A DNA stretch of 64,000 nt, taken from contig NC_092356.1 of the NCBI RefSeq assembly GCF_963676685.1, positions 41,503,601 through 41,567,600 on the forward strand, in the 5' to 3' direction. A model generated the notes under the pieces. That model was not told the origin of the DNA. It did no database searches and saw only the letters and a program-made list of their open reading frames with translations. Source of the stretch: Mytilus edulis (Eukaryota > Mollusca > Bivalvia > Mytilida > Mytilidae). Of the stretch, positions 1 through 13,100 are shown piece after piece. Within the stretch, counting starts at the first letter, position 1, and each line of letters opens with the position of its first letter. The position numbers and the translations under genes are program-made.

Positions 1-454
1 TCACAAGAACCTTAAGTTTCAAATGTTACTTTAATTGTAATTTTTTACTCATATGAATTGAACAACATAAAAAGAACATTATTTACATATGGCCCTTTAT
101 ACTATTGTAAAATCCAAACATTGTAGCGCACCGCGCGAATGAGCACTTCTCTTTCAAATCTCACCACTTCTCCCTATCAGTTTCAAAAAGAGAAGTCACT
201 TCTCCCTATAATTCTGAAGTAGTGTGAGCCCTGACTATATGATGGTTATATATCAAATGACATAGCGACCTTAAAAATTAGAAATACATTATAATGGTAG
301 TTGTGTGGTCTGAACAGGAGAGAAGTCTGTCCAACTGGAATCCTCATTGAGGCTTTATTTTCAAAAATATTTGCAACTGCATTTTCTGTTAAATGTAAAA
401 TACATAATTGTTAAAGTTCCTTTAAACACTTTTGATTCCCATCACAGTGATAAT

Positions 455-528
455 AGCTTATGATGATTAAAAGTTATCCCTGGCTTACATTAATGCTGGT
501 GAATTAACGAATTCCTCGAACTGAAGCT
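455..528 (+). ncRNA. Box C/D snoRNA-like unit, dual-guide family, copy 1
   Basis: Box C ATGATGA at 460-466 and box D CTGA at 521-524, closed by an ATAGCT/AGCTAT stem. The D' guide AGTTATCCCTG (472-482) is complementary to the universal 28S peptidyl-transferase segment CAGGGAUAACU; the D guide GAATTCCTCG (509-518) is complementary to 18S CGAGGAAUUC. It lies in the intron upstream of the first eIF4G exon in the window. Confidence 0.8.
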
Positions 529-559
529 ATTTACATTGGACAATTTCTTCTTGAAGATG

Positions 560-700
560 AGTAAGAGAATCCCACTTTTTATGCCCCACCTTGGGGCATT
601 ATGTTTTCCAGTCTTTGTCTCCATCTGTTTGTTCGTCCGTCTGTCCCACTTCATGTTAAAGTATCTGGTCTGAACAATAGAGAAGTGTCTTTATTCAACT
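560..700 (+). repeat. Dispersed repeat of the TATGCCCCACCTTGGGGCA type
   Basis: TATGCCCCACCTTGGGGCAT contains the hairpin GCCCCACCTTGGGGC, followed by a CCGTCTGTCCC-rich stretch. Similar starts occur at 20520. Lies in the upstream eIF4G intron. No coding potential. Confidence 0.6.
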
Positions 701-807
701 CAAATCAACCTCAAGTGTTCCTTTAAAAAATATTTGTGAAATACTAAGATATTTAATTATAAAAGTTCAGCTTTTGAATTGCTATTGATTCCCATCACAG
801 TGATAAC

Positions 808-881
808 AACTTATGATGATGGAAAGTTATCCCTGGCTTACACTAATGCTGGTGAATTAACGAATTCCTCGTTTCTGAACC
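808..881 (+). ncRNA. Box C/D snoRNA-like unit, dual-guide family, copy 2
   Basis: Box C at 813-819, box D CTGA at 875-878, both guides intact. The spacer before box D is GTTT rather than GAA, which lengthens the 18S duplex and shifts the +5 position by one base. The terminal stem is weak. Same intron as copy 1; the open frame across it (779-961) is not a gene. Confidence 0.72.
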
Positions 882-1165
882 TGTTTACACTGGAAATTTA
901 CTTCTTCAAAGACAAGTATAAAGGGAATCCCACTTTTGAAATCATATGGAGAAAAACCTAAAAGCCTGAATAAAAGGTAGAAAAGAGCTATATGCTAACT
1001 CAAATTTTTAACATGAAATCTTTATTGTTGAAGCTGGTAAAAAATATATGCAATAGAAAATGAATGTGTTATCCTGGATATTTGTTTTTATTATGTTCAG
1101 TTTCAGCCATTGTTTATAATGTTGGTATTTTGATAATGAAAATAATAAATAATTTTCTTACACAG

Positions 1166-4100
1166 GAAAGCAAAAAGGCAGAAATTGAAGCAGAGATTGT
1201 ATTAACTGAGACAAATGCTAGACGCAGATCTTTAGGAAATATTAGGTTTGAATATTTGTTCTTCATCACATAGTGGTAAAAAATGAAAAAATAAATACTT
1301 AGTACAATAACTTAGTAAATGTTGATATATAGCAAAAATCTTATTTGAAAGTGTTGCACATTGACTATTTAGATATATAAACTACTGTTTAACTTGTGTA
1401 ACACATTGACCTTCAAGATATTGAAACTACTGTAAAACTAGTGACGAGAAGACAAATTCATAGAAATAAAAATATTTTCAAGATTCGTGTTCTGAGATTC
1501 TGCTATTTTTGGTGGAAGAAGACTTGAGTATTTAGTTATAATTGAAGATCAAAAGAATAGAATTTGTTAATGATTTGAAAAAAGTACATAGGTTTCTATT
1601 TTTAATTTTCAGATTCATTGGAGAATTATTTAAATTGAAAATGTTAACGGAACCAATCATGCATGAATGTGTCTTTAAATTGCTCAATTCCAAAGATGAG
1701 GAGAGTTTAGAATGTTTATGTAAATTGTTACGAACCATTGGAAAAGAATTAGACTCTGAGAAGGCCAAGGTAAATATTACATGCATTTTTGTACATTTAA
1801 CGTATTTGGAATCCTAGAGCTGGAAACTTCTTACAAGGTTTGGCATGAAAAGTATTCAGTCTCTATAATCATCAAAGAATTTTTCCAGAGTTAAAGCATC
1901 ATTTTTAATTAAATACAAATGAAGAATGTAAAATAAATGAATAATTAAATTTATAATAAAAAAAAAGTTTGAAATTATTATCGAGGCCACACTTTTTGGG
2001 TTTGCCTAAACCCTGCCCAGCATTGAGACAGTGGGTAGGTAGGGTAGGCATTATTTTTTTTTGCAGAGAGAAATTTAAAGTATCAGATATTTATTAGTCT
2101 TCATGTCTATCTGAAAAAGAAAAAGAAAAAATGACATCAGGCCTCATGGTCATAAAACTTTCAAGCATGATTTTTGTACTCAGACTCGAAAATCAACCAA
2201 TCAAATTGCTGGATTTCATGTTTCGAGCATGACTTTTGTGCTCAGAGCACTGAGCAAAGTTTTATGCCTTTAAGGCCAGGACAATAAAAGATTTTGAGTA
2301 GGCAGCTATTTTCTGAGTAGGTAGGGTTAGGGCAAACACACCTATTCTTTTGTATGGCCCGATGTGATTAGCTTATGATGATTAAAAGTTATCCCTGGCT
2401 TACATTAATGCTGGTGAACAACTGAATTCCTCGTTTCTGAAAGCTTTTTGCATTGATAGTTTAATTTGTAGGGAAATACCACTTCTTGAATATGAAAACA
2501 ATTGAGGGGAGTGGGAGGTATATGTTGAATTAACCTTTATCACTCACACATTATCAATCAAAAGACACCTAGAGGTTGCTAAATAACTTTGTCTTGATAA
2601 TGGTGATGTACATGTTCAAACTCGCCTCAAAGTCTTGAATATGAAAATAATTTTTAAAAAAAAGGGTGGGATTTTGAATCGATCTTCAACTTTAATACCC
2701 ACAAAAAAATAAAATCAATAGAAAGACGCCTAGAGATTGTTTAATATCATATTGTCTGACTGTTATTTTTCACCTCAAGTCTGTATATTTCAATGCCTTA
2801 TCAGATTGTATTTTACAATATTGAAATAATTAAATAGTTGTATGTGAATTATGGACTCTAGAATTGTTATGATTGCCCTAACAGTGTTGTCAGCTTATGA
2901 TGATCTAAAGTTATCCCTGGCTTACATCAATGCTGGTGAACTAACGAATTCCTCGAACTGAAGCTGTTTAAAATTTATTATGTGAGAGAGTATTTATGGA
3001 ATTTCATCTCTCAAAACTCTAAAATGGTTTTTTTTTACCCAAAATAATACTGTGAAGTAAATAAAATTAGCTGTAGGTTTATTTCAAAATGAACCATTTA
3101 TCCAATAAACTAAAACTAACAAGAGTTTTCAAAGTTCCAATTTAGTCTTAGTGAAAGAAAAATGTCCATTTTAAGCTTTACTCATCTCAAAGTCTGCTTT
3201 GTTTGATATATTATGGCTTACAATCAACAGTTTGGAAATATAAACGAGTTGGCCTATTTAATTTTGTATTTCAATCACAATGTAATTAGCTTATGATGAT
3301 GAAAAGTTATCCCTGGCTTACATCAATGCTGGTGAATTGACGAATTCCTCGTTTCTGAAGTTATATACATTGAAATTTCAATTTGTCAGGAAAATGGGGG
3401 AGCAGGAAATTCTAATAATATATGAAAAATTTGGGGGAAGAGGGCTATATTTTAAATTAAACGGCAACCTTAACAAACCAATAAAAGTCCTTTAAAGACA
3501 TGTAGAAGGTTGTTTTAAAATAATCTCGTAGTCTTGACACTGGTGACTGTTTACTTGTTCAAACTCACCTCAAGTCGGTAAATTTCAATGACTTTGAATT
3601 TCAGCTAATAATGAACCCATTGTGAAAACTAACATGTGAATTATGAACTGAAGAATTGTTTTGACTGCCTTAACAGTGTTGTCAGCTTGTGATGATCTAA
3701 AGTTATCCCTGGCTTACATCAATGCTGGTGAACTAACGAATTCCTCGAACTGAAGCTGTTTAAAATTTATTGTGTAAGAAAGAATTCATCTGGAATTCCA
3801 CCTCTTGAACATGTAGAAACTTTTAAAAAAAAATGGTTTAACCCCAAATAAAACTGGGATTTAAATAAAAGTAGCTGTAGGTACATTTATATACCAAAAT
3901 GAGCCAGTAATCCCATAACTATAAACCAATAAAAGAGCTGTAAAAGTTTCTATTTTGTCCATGTTAGAGAAAATGTTCATTTCAAGCTGAAATAGTCATT
4001 ATTCTTCTTCTTTATCCAACATATTATGGCTTACAATAAACAGTATAGAAATATAAACAAGATGTGAAATACCAATATATTGGCCTATTTAATTTCTTAT

Positions 4101-7100
4101 AACCATTACAATGTAATTAGCTGATGATGATGAAAAGTTATCCCTGGCTTACATCAATGCTGGTGAACTAACGAATTCCTCGAACTGAAGCTGTTAAAAT
4201 TTATAATGTAAGAAAGAGTTTTTATGGAATTCTACCTCTCAAAAATAAAATGAACCTGGGAATTAAATAAAAGTAGCTGTAGGTTAACGCCAAAATGAGC
4301 TGTAGGTTAATGCCAAAATGAGCCAGTAATCCCTTAACCAAAAACCCATAAAAGAGTTTTGAAAGTTCCTATTTTATCTTAGTTGAAGAAAATGTCCGCT
4401 AGAACTCGTCTTGTCAGCTTTATCCAACATTTTATGGCTTACAATAAACAGTATGGAAATTTAAACAAGATGTGAAATACTTGCATGTTTGCCTATTTAA
4501 TTTCTTATTTCTGATTTCCTTCTTTGTAATTAGCTTATGATGATGAAAAGTTATCCCTGGCTTACATCAATGCTGGTGAACTAACGAATTCCTCGAACTG
4601 AAGTTTTTTACATTGAAATTTTCAATTTGGGGTTGGATATATGTTAAATTTAACAACAACCTTCACAAACCAATAAAAATCATTCAAAGACCTGAAGAGG
4701 ATGCTAAATAGTCTCATAGTCTTGAAACTGGTGACTGTTTAAATGTCTAAACCCTCCTCAAGTCAGTTCATTTTCAACGACTTATTGAATTTCAGTTATT
4801 AATGAACCAATTGTGAAAACGAACATGTGAATTATGGACTACAATTGTTTTTATTGCCATAAGTGTTGTCAGCTTATGATGATTTAAAGTTATCCCTGGC
4901 TTACATTAATGCTGGTGAACTAACGAATTCCTCGAACTGAAGCTGTTTAAAATTTATTATGTACGAAAGAGTTCATATGGAATTCCACCCCTTTTAAAAA
5001 AATAAAATGATTTTATTTTTATCCCCAAATAAAACTGGTGATTAAATAAAAGTAGCTGTAGGTTAATACCAAAATGAGCCAGTAATCCCTTAAGCAAAAA
5101 CCTTCAAAAGAGTTTTAAAAGTTCCAATTTTGTCTTAGTTAAAGAGGCAAATGTCCATTCTAAGCTAAACACATCTGAAGTCTGCTTTATCCAATATATC
5201 ATGGCTTACAATAAACAGGATGGAAATATAAAGATGTGAAATACTTGCATGTTTGGCCTATTTGAATTCTTATTCCCATCACAATGTAATTAGCTTATGA
5301 TGAAAAGTTATCCCTGGCTTACATCAATGCTGGTGAACTAACAAATTCCTCAATGCTAAAGTTATTTACTTACAAATTTCAATTTGTAAGGGAAAGGGGG
5401 AGCAGGAAATTCTATTTAAAGATGAAAAAGGGGGAGGGGTATATGTAAAATTAGATAGCAACCTGAACAAAAATATGAATCAATCGAAGACATGAAGAGG
5501 TTGCTAAATAGTCCCAAAGTCTCTACAATGGTGTGTGGTGACTATGTACATGTTCAAACTCACAAAAGTTTGTATATTTCAATGACTTGTTGGATTTCAG
5601 TTAACAATTTTGAAATAATAAATGAGTTGTACTAGCATGTGAATTATGGACTACAGCTGTTTAGACAGCCATGACTGCAATCAGCTGATGATGATCTAAA
5701 GTTATCCCTGGCTTACATCAATGCTGGTGAATTGACGAATTCCTCGAACTGAAGCTGTTGTCCCTGAACATTTAATTTGAAAGGAAGAGTTCAGAAATAC
5801 CATTTCTTAAATATGAAAACAGATACAGGGTATATGTTATGCGAGGCCACAACCTTTTAAACTAAAAAGCATCTGAAGTTTGCTATACGGTCTTAACAAT
5901 AGAGACTTGAGAGATGTGTCTGTTAAATGCTAGAATTTACCTCGAGTCTGTCTATTTCAACGTTTTGGATGTCAATATACTGTGTATAAATTATGGACTG
6001 TAGAATTGTTTTGACTGCTATAACAGTGTTTGTCAGCTTATGATGATCTTAAGTTATCCCTGGCTTACATCAATGCTGGTGAACTAACGAATTCCTCGAA
6101 CTGAAGCTGTATACATCAACAATTGTATTATGTTAGGGAGAGTCCTTTAAAACTTATCGACTAATTTTCGAAAAAATCCCAAAATCAAACATGTACTGTG
6201 AATAAAATTTTATGTAGGTATATATTGTATGAGCTAGTCAACCAATTTTCAAAAAACCCAAAAGGCATCAAGAGGTTACTTTTTGATCTTAATTAAAAGT
6301 CCCATGCTCAGATGTAACACACCTATAGTATGTTTTATCCAATAAACTTTGGATCACAATTTACAGTGCGAAAACAATAAATAAGTTGTGAAATCCTAAC
6401 CTGTTAATAAAAAATGAGATTTAAAAAAAAAAAAAACTAGAGGGTCCAAGGACCCTGTGTCGCTCACCTGATATTTTTATTTACAATTGTTGCATGATAA
6501 ATGCAACTGTTGTACTGTCGTTTAGTTTCAGAGATATAATACTAAAAAGTGCATTTGAAACCTATGTTTTATTTCAGCCATGTGGGCAGGCAGGGTCATC
6601 ATACACAGTGGTCCCTGGATATCCTAGTGGTGATTTAAACCAAGTTTGTTTAAATTCAACAGTTGTTTCAGGGGAGAATTTTTGTAAAATTTATCTAACA
6701 AGAAATGCAAAGTAATGAGAAAGTTGTGAAGTAGTTTTGTTGTTGTGCAACCCCCCCCCACTTTGCCAAAAAAAACCAAAAAGGTAATAAAAAATTATCA
6801 TATAAGGGCAATCTATCCTATTAATGATTTCTGCAAAATTCAGTTGATTGTGCAAGGGTTGTATAGCCAGCTGAGGTCGTTAAAAACTCTCTTTCTTTTG
6901 TTGTTGCAGATAGATCTTGACCTGATAAGCAATTTTACCACATGTCAGATTTGCTCTAAATGCTTTGGTTTTTGAGTGATAAGCCAAAAACTGCATTTTA
7001 CCCCTATGTTCTATTTTTAGCCATGGCGGCCATCTTGATTGGTTGGCCGGGTCACCGGACACAATTTTTAAACTAGATACCCCAATGATGATTGTGGCCA

Positions 7101-10100
7101 AGTTTGGTTTAATTTGGTACAATAGTTTCAGAGGAGAAGATTTTTGTAAAAGATAACTAAGATTTACGAAAAATGGTTAAAAATGACTATAAAGGGCAAT
7201 AACTCCTAAAGAGGTCAACAGACCATTTTGGTCATGTTGACTTATTTGTAGATCTTACTTAGCTGAACATTTTTGCTGTTTACAGTTTATCTCTATCTAT
7301 AATAATATTCAAGATAATAACCAAAAACAGCCAAATTTCCTTAAAATTAACAATTCAGGGGCAGCAACCTATCAACGAGTTGTCCGATTCATCTCAAAAT
7401 TTCAGGGCAGATAGATCTTGACCTGATAAACAATTTTACTACATGTCAGATTTGCTCTAAATGCTTCAGTTTTTGAGTGATAAGCCAAAAACTGCATTTT
7501 ACCCCTATGTTCTATTTTTAGCCATGGCGGCCATCTTGGTTGGTTGGCCGGATCACCGGACACAATTTTTAAACTAGATACCCCAATGATGATTGTGGCC
7601 AAGTTTGGTTTAATTTGGTCCAGTAGTTTCAGAGGAGAAGATTTTTCTAAAAGATAATTAAGATTTACGAAAAATGGTTAAAAATTGACTATAAAGGGCA
7701 ATAACTTCTAAAGGGGTCAACAGACCATTTTGGTCATGTTGACTTATTTGTAGATCTTACTTTGTTGAACATTTTTGCTGTTCACAGTTTATCTCTATCT
7801 ATAATAATATTCAAGATAATAACCAAAAACAGCAAAATTTTCTCAAAATTACCAATTCAGGGGCAGCAACCTATCAACGGGTTGTCCGATTCATCTGAAA
7901 ATTTCAGGGCAGATAGATCTTGACCTGATAAACAATTTTACCCCATGTCAGATTTGCTCTAAATGCTTTGGTTTTTGAGTTATAAGCCAAAAACTGCATT
8001 TTACCCCTATGTTCTATTTTTAGCCATGGCGGCCATCTTGGTTGGTTGGGCGGGTCACCGGACACAATTTTTAAACTAGATACCCCAATGATGATTATGG
8101 CCAAGTTTGGTTTAATTTGGTCCAGTAGTTTCAGAGGAGAAGATTTTTGTAAAAGTTAACGACGGACGCCGGACGCCAAGTGATGAGAAAAGCTCACTTG
8201 GCCCTTCGGGCCAGGTGAGCTAAAAAAAAGAGCATCTAATTCTCATCACAGTGTAGTACGCTTATGATGAGACAAAGTTATCCCTGGCTTACATCAATGA
8301 TGGTGAACTAACGAATTCCTCGTTTCTGAAGCTGCTTACATTGAGACGATTATTAGTTGTAAATGTTGGGAATATATTTAATGAGGAAGCAACCTTGACA
8401 TCTACAAAAAAAAAAATGTCCAGAGGTTACTATATTGGTTGACAAGAAGTGTCTTTGTCAAACTCTTATCTACTTGTTGATTTGGAATTGCAATTAACAG
8501 TGTTGACATAATGTAAAAGTACTTTCAACATATTATAAATTAAGGGCTATGAGATTGTTTTTACTCCTAGTCACCTTGTAATCAGCTTATGATGATCATA
8601 AGTTATCCCTGGCTTACATCAATGCTGGTGAACTAACGAATTCCTCGAACTGAAGCTGTTTACATTGGGGAAAAAATTGTAAGGGGGAGGGACAATTCCT
8701 CATTTTACTAAGTTAGGAGTATATTATAAAAAGAAATGTAGTGTACATGAGATCGCAACCCGACAACAGCATAATAAATTTTAAAAAAAAACCATCCGAT
8801 TGGCTGTATGAACTGATCATTTAAAATAATTTTGTGTCAAAATAAAATTTCTCACGACATGTTTTGTTTCAATGTATTTAATTTAAGATCACAATTTACA
8901 GTTTACAAATATTTATTGAGTTGTAAAATACTCACAAAGGATGGGCTATAACATATTTGTTTCTCATCAGTGTAATTTGCTAATGATGATTAAAAGTTAT
9001 CCCTGGCTTACATGAATGCTGGTGAATTAACGAATTCCTCGTTTCTGAAGTTGGTTACATTGTAATTAAATGTATTGAAATTATAAAAAAATAATGAAGT
9101 GCAAATATAAAGACTTGTGCTTTACTGAAAAAATAGTATCAATAATTACTGTCCATAAATAAAAAGGTTTTCAATGTATCTAAAGAAAAGACCTTGTAGT
9201 GTAACTTGGTAAAACATTACCACATTACCATTGTAACACCATGATTATCATGATTATAGATTTATACTGAAATGTATTCTTTTTTTTTCAGCCTAGAGTA
9301 GATCAGTATTTCCAAAGAATGAATAAGGTGATAGAAGAAAAGAAGACCTCATCAAGAGTGAAATTTATGTTACAAGATGTGATAGAACTCAGAATGGTAA
9401 GAATATAAACCTAACATTCTAAAATTGAGTTAATGGATAGTTGCCACTTGTTTCAACTGTTTCTCTGGTGCTTGATATCATTCCAAATAATATTCAAATA
9501 AAAAGTACATGTAGAAAACCTTCTTAACCAGATTAATATGAATAACTGCTAATCTGAATGGATATATGATTTATTTAAATTAAAACGTAAAGTATGACTG
9601 CTATAAGCTAATATACGAGTCAGTCCCTGAAAAACGGCACAAAAACAACAAAAGTAGCAAAAAATTCTATAATGTGTGCAGAATTATTGGTAGCAGACCA
9701 TAAAACACCTTTGTTTTTCACACATGATTTAGGTGTCAAATTTTTGCTTTTAGTTTTATCATGTGTATTCAGCTTATGATGATGAAAAAGTTATCCCTGG
9801 CTTACATAAATGCTGGTGAACAACTGAATTCCTCGTTTCTGAAGTTGGTTACATCAAAAATAAATATATTGCTGTTTACATTAAAAGCAACTATTTTGAA
9901 ATACATAAACTAGACAATACTGAGTTTGACTGAAAAAACAACCTTAATGTGTTTAAACTATATCTATTATTTTTAAAGAGCAATTGGGTACCACGAAGAG
10001 ATGAAAGTAATCCAAAGACGATAGAACAGATTCACAAAGAGGCTCAGCAGGAGGCACAGGAGAAACAATTATTGGTCCAGTCATTGAATACACAAGCAAA

Positions 10101-13100
10101 GTCTGGAGGAGGTGGTGGGCGTGGTGGCCGAGGTGGAGGAGGTAGAAGTCAAGATTTACATAAACATAAGGAGTTGTGGTATTATCGCCAAATGAGACAA
10201 CTATTCACTCATATGAAGTGGATGTAAGCAATTTTAGGCAACCATACAGCCTTCAACAATGAGAGAAACCCATACCATATGATCAGCTATAATAGGCCCT
10301 GACATGAAAAATATGACCAAGTTCAACTGAGAAAACTAACCGCCTAATTTACAACTAAGCAATTAATGAAACAATGACACAGGCACACAACTACAGGCTC
10401 CCGACAGGACATGCACTTAAGAATGTGAAGGTGTTATTATGTATATTAAAGTGCAAATTGCTACCAATGAAAAGCTGATGAATTTGTACGAACATTACTG
10501 GGATTCTTTTTGGGGTGAAATGTTTCGTTTTTGGTATTGTTAATATGTATTCTTAAACATGCTTCTGAATAATATAAAAGGATGAATGTTACACTGTAAT
10601 GTGAAAGCTACCGAATAGCAACAAAAAGAAAAGATTTTCATATTATCATAATAATTATTATATTTCAGAACGTAGTAAATGATAGTTTATTCATTTTAAA
10701 AAATTGTTCTGTAAAATTCAGAAATTATTACGTACATTTATTATTGTGATTTTATCATTTAAGACTTAAATGCGATTTTAATTTTTACTATTTTGAGAAA
10801 AATCCTGTTGAATTCATATAAAATATTTCAAAATGAGAGTTAAAATTATAGCGTTTACAACTCTAGCATTTTTCGCAATAATAAAAACCTAACAATAATT
10901 TTTGAATTTACAGTAGTTGAACATTGACACTCAAAGAAACTAAAATATATCTATTTAAAACATGTACCTATAGATGAAACATTTCAACATGAAAATAAAC
11001 ACAAGTCCCTCATTTTTGAGGACAGTCTGGTTCAAAAACCTGAATTATGTGTGGACTATTTAAAACATGTACGCTTATACAAATCATTCAAATGTGAAAC
11101 TGAAATATGTAGGCCATTTAAAACATGTACCTTAGTTGAACCAATACAATATAAAAACAAACATTTTAGGTCCACGACTTGGTAGAGACGCTGGTTCAAT
11201 GGGTGCTACACCTGATGGCTGGAGTACAGTTGCTGGACCACCCAGTAGGAGAGGAGAAAGACAAACGATTGATCCTGCAAGGTTAAGACTATCCAAAGTA
11301 AGTACATTCATATGCATAAGGATGCGATATATGTACTACCCTCTGTTTTACATGTGACCTCACCTACGTTATAGTGGCCAAGTGGTCAAAGTAGTTACTA
11401 CTGTAATCACTATCCAGTAAACACTGAGGTTGTGAGTTTGAACCCCTCTCGTGCAGGTGCACTCGACTCTAATCTTAATTGAATAGGATTGTCAGTTTTC
11501 CTATCGAAGGTCAATGGTTTTCTCAGTGCACTCTGGCATTCTCAACCAATAAAAACTGACCGCCACGAAATAGCCTAAATGGGGTGCATAAACGTGGCGT
11601 TAAAACACCAAAAATCAAATCACCTACGTTATACAGAATTTGTATTGGAACATATATGAAAAATAGTCTATGATGAATATTAGTTATCCCTGTCAGATAA
11701 AAATAGTGTTGAACTTTATTCTGAGACTTAAAAACACAAAAATCTTTGATTAAGAAAGAATGCTAAAAAAATGTTGTATACTTTCTCAATTGTACATCAT
11801 AAACAAATGTGGCATTTGTCTCACTTTCAGTGTGAGTTTGAGGTACAACAAAGTAATGAAATGCTGTGAATTGCTTTATACAATTTATGTGTTAAGATGT
11901 ATAGTGTGATCTCTAGAATGAGTTCTAAGGGGTTGCTTCTAACCAAGCCATTTTAGAATTTTAGAATAACTTGTAAATAGTTGAGATGCTACCCCAAATC
12001 ATATATTTTCTTGTTGTACATGTCAAGGTAAATTAAATGATAAATGAGATGAGTGGTAAAGGGTGGCCTCCACCCCCTACCACAGTTGAATTTATAAATA
12101 TCTTGCAAATAGATCTCAACCTCTAAACCATATGTTTACTCCTTGCACATATCAACATGAATTGGATGAGTCCTCAGGGGTATTTATCAATAAGGACTTT
12201 GTTTTGAAGAATTTGTAACAGTATCCAGTTAAAACCATTACTTGTTTGCATTTACATTTTACATAGAAAATGTCTTTGATGAATAAAAGTTATCCCTGTC
12301 AGAACTGAAATGGTGACCAACTTTTGTCTGAGACTTCTACTGATTAACGAGTTAAAGAATGTTTAAGAAAAAGGGAATTGCTCTTGACTGATGAATAAGA
12401 GTACTTTATTTAATGATCCAATTATTTTAAGGGCTTGTTTATCAAATAGCAATAATTAATTTCACATTTCTGTCCATTGTTCGATAATCACATTCATAAA
12501 TGCATGCACACACTTTTGAATTGACAGTATTTGATTATAGAATAATTTTCTTTTCTAGCAAAATGTTGATGAGAACATTCAGTTAGGACCTGGAGGTGGA
12601 GCTGGTAGATTTGCTGGGTGGCAAAGAGGAAGTTCAGGTGGTGGTGCAAGAACTTCACAGGAAGCAGAAAAAACTCCCGGAAACAGGTCAGTATATCAGA
12701 TTGTTTGTTAGAAAAAAATTAGAATTTTCACAAAATTTTGACTTTTTTTAATTGTTTTTTTGTTTGTTTTTTTTTTATCTTTTGGTCTTGTTGTTGTCCA
12801 GATGTAGAACTATGTAAAACATTTCCTATAGAATAAGTTGTAGTTCACCAGTGTTTTAAAACCTGAAAAAAATAACTTTCGTATAAAAGCAATATTGAGT
12901 TTTCACATGAGTATTGTGATATAAATTGTTTCACAATTAATGGGGGGAAATATTTTTCACTTATTCAAAGTTGAATGTTTTTTCTTTCAACACATCTTTC
13001 TTTTCAATGTAAAAGGGATTAAAAAGTTGTAATGTAATTGAGTAGATAGGCCTTATTGGGCATAACTGTCTGATTACTTTTCATGTGTTGAAATAGTTGA

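Larger units (their letters stand above)
1770..9291 (+). other. 7.5-kb eIF4G intron built as a snoRNA array
   Basis: Intron between the MIF4G exons, GT at 1770 and AG at 9290-9291. It holds dual-guide units 3 to 15 at spacings of roughly 520, 400, 395, 435, 415, 340, 420, 390, 350, (insertion), 325 and 395 nt. Two subtypes tend to alternate: one preceded by TGTAATTAGC, the other by CAGTGTTGTCAGC. Shared sequence also extends through the spacers, which points to tandem duplication of a larger block. No coding exon is visible in it. Confidence 0.85.

Noticed and set aside
6880-8104. Three similar minus-strand open frames (80, 66 and 66 codons) that look like a small gene family
   Set aside because: They are the same part of a 501-bp tandem repeat inside a mobile element; the unit recurs, reversed and broken, at 51867-53176.
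10142-10227. Extension of eIF4G exon 9979-10141 in the open frame to a stop at 10225
   Set aside because: The donor at 10142 restores frame with the exon at 11170 and keeps eIF4G homology, whereas a donor at 10224 leads to an immediate stop in the next exon, and the extension runs into a dispersed repeat.
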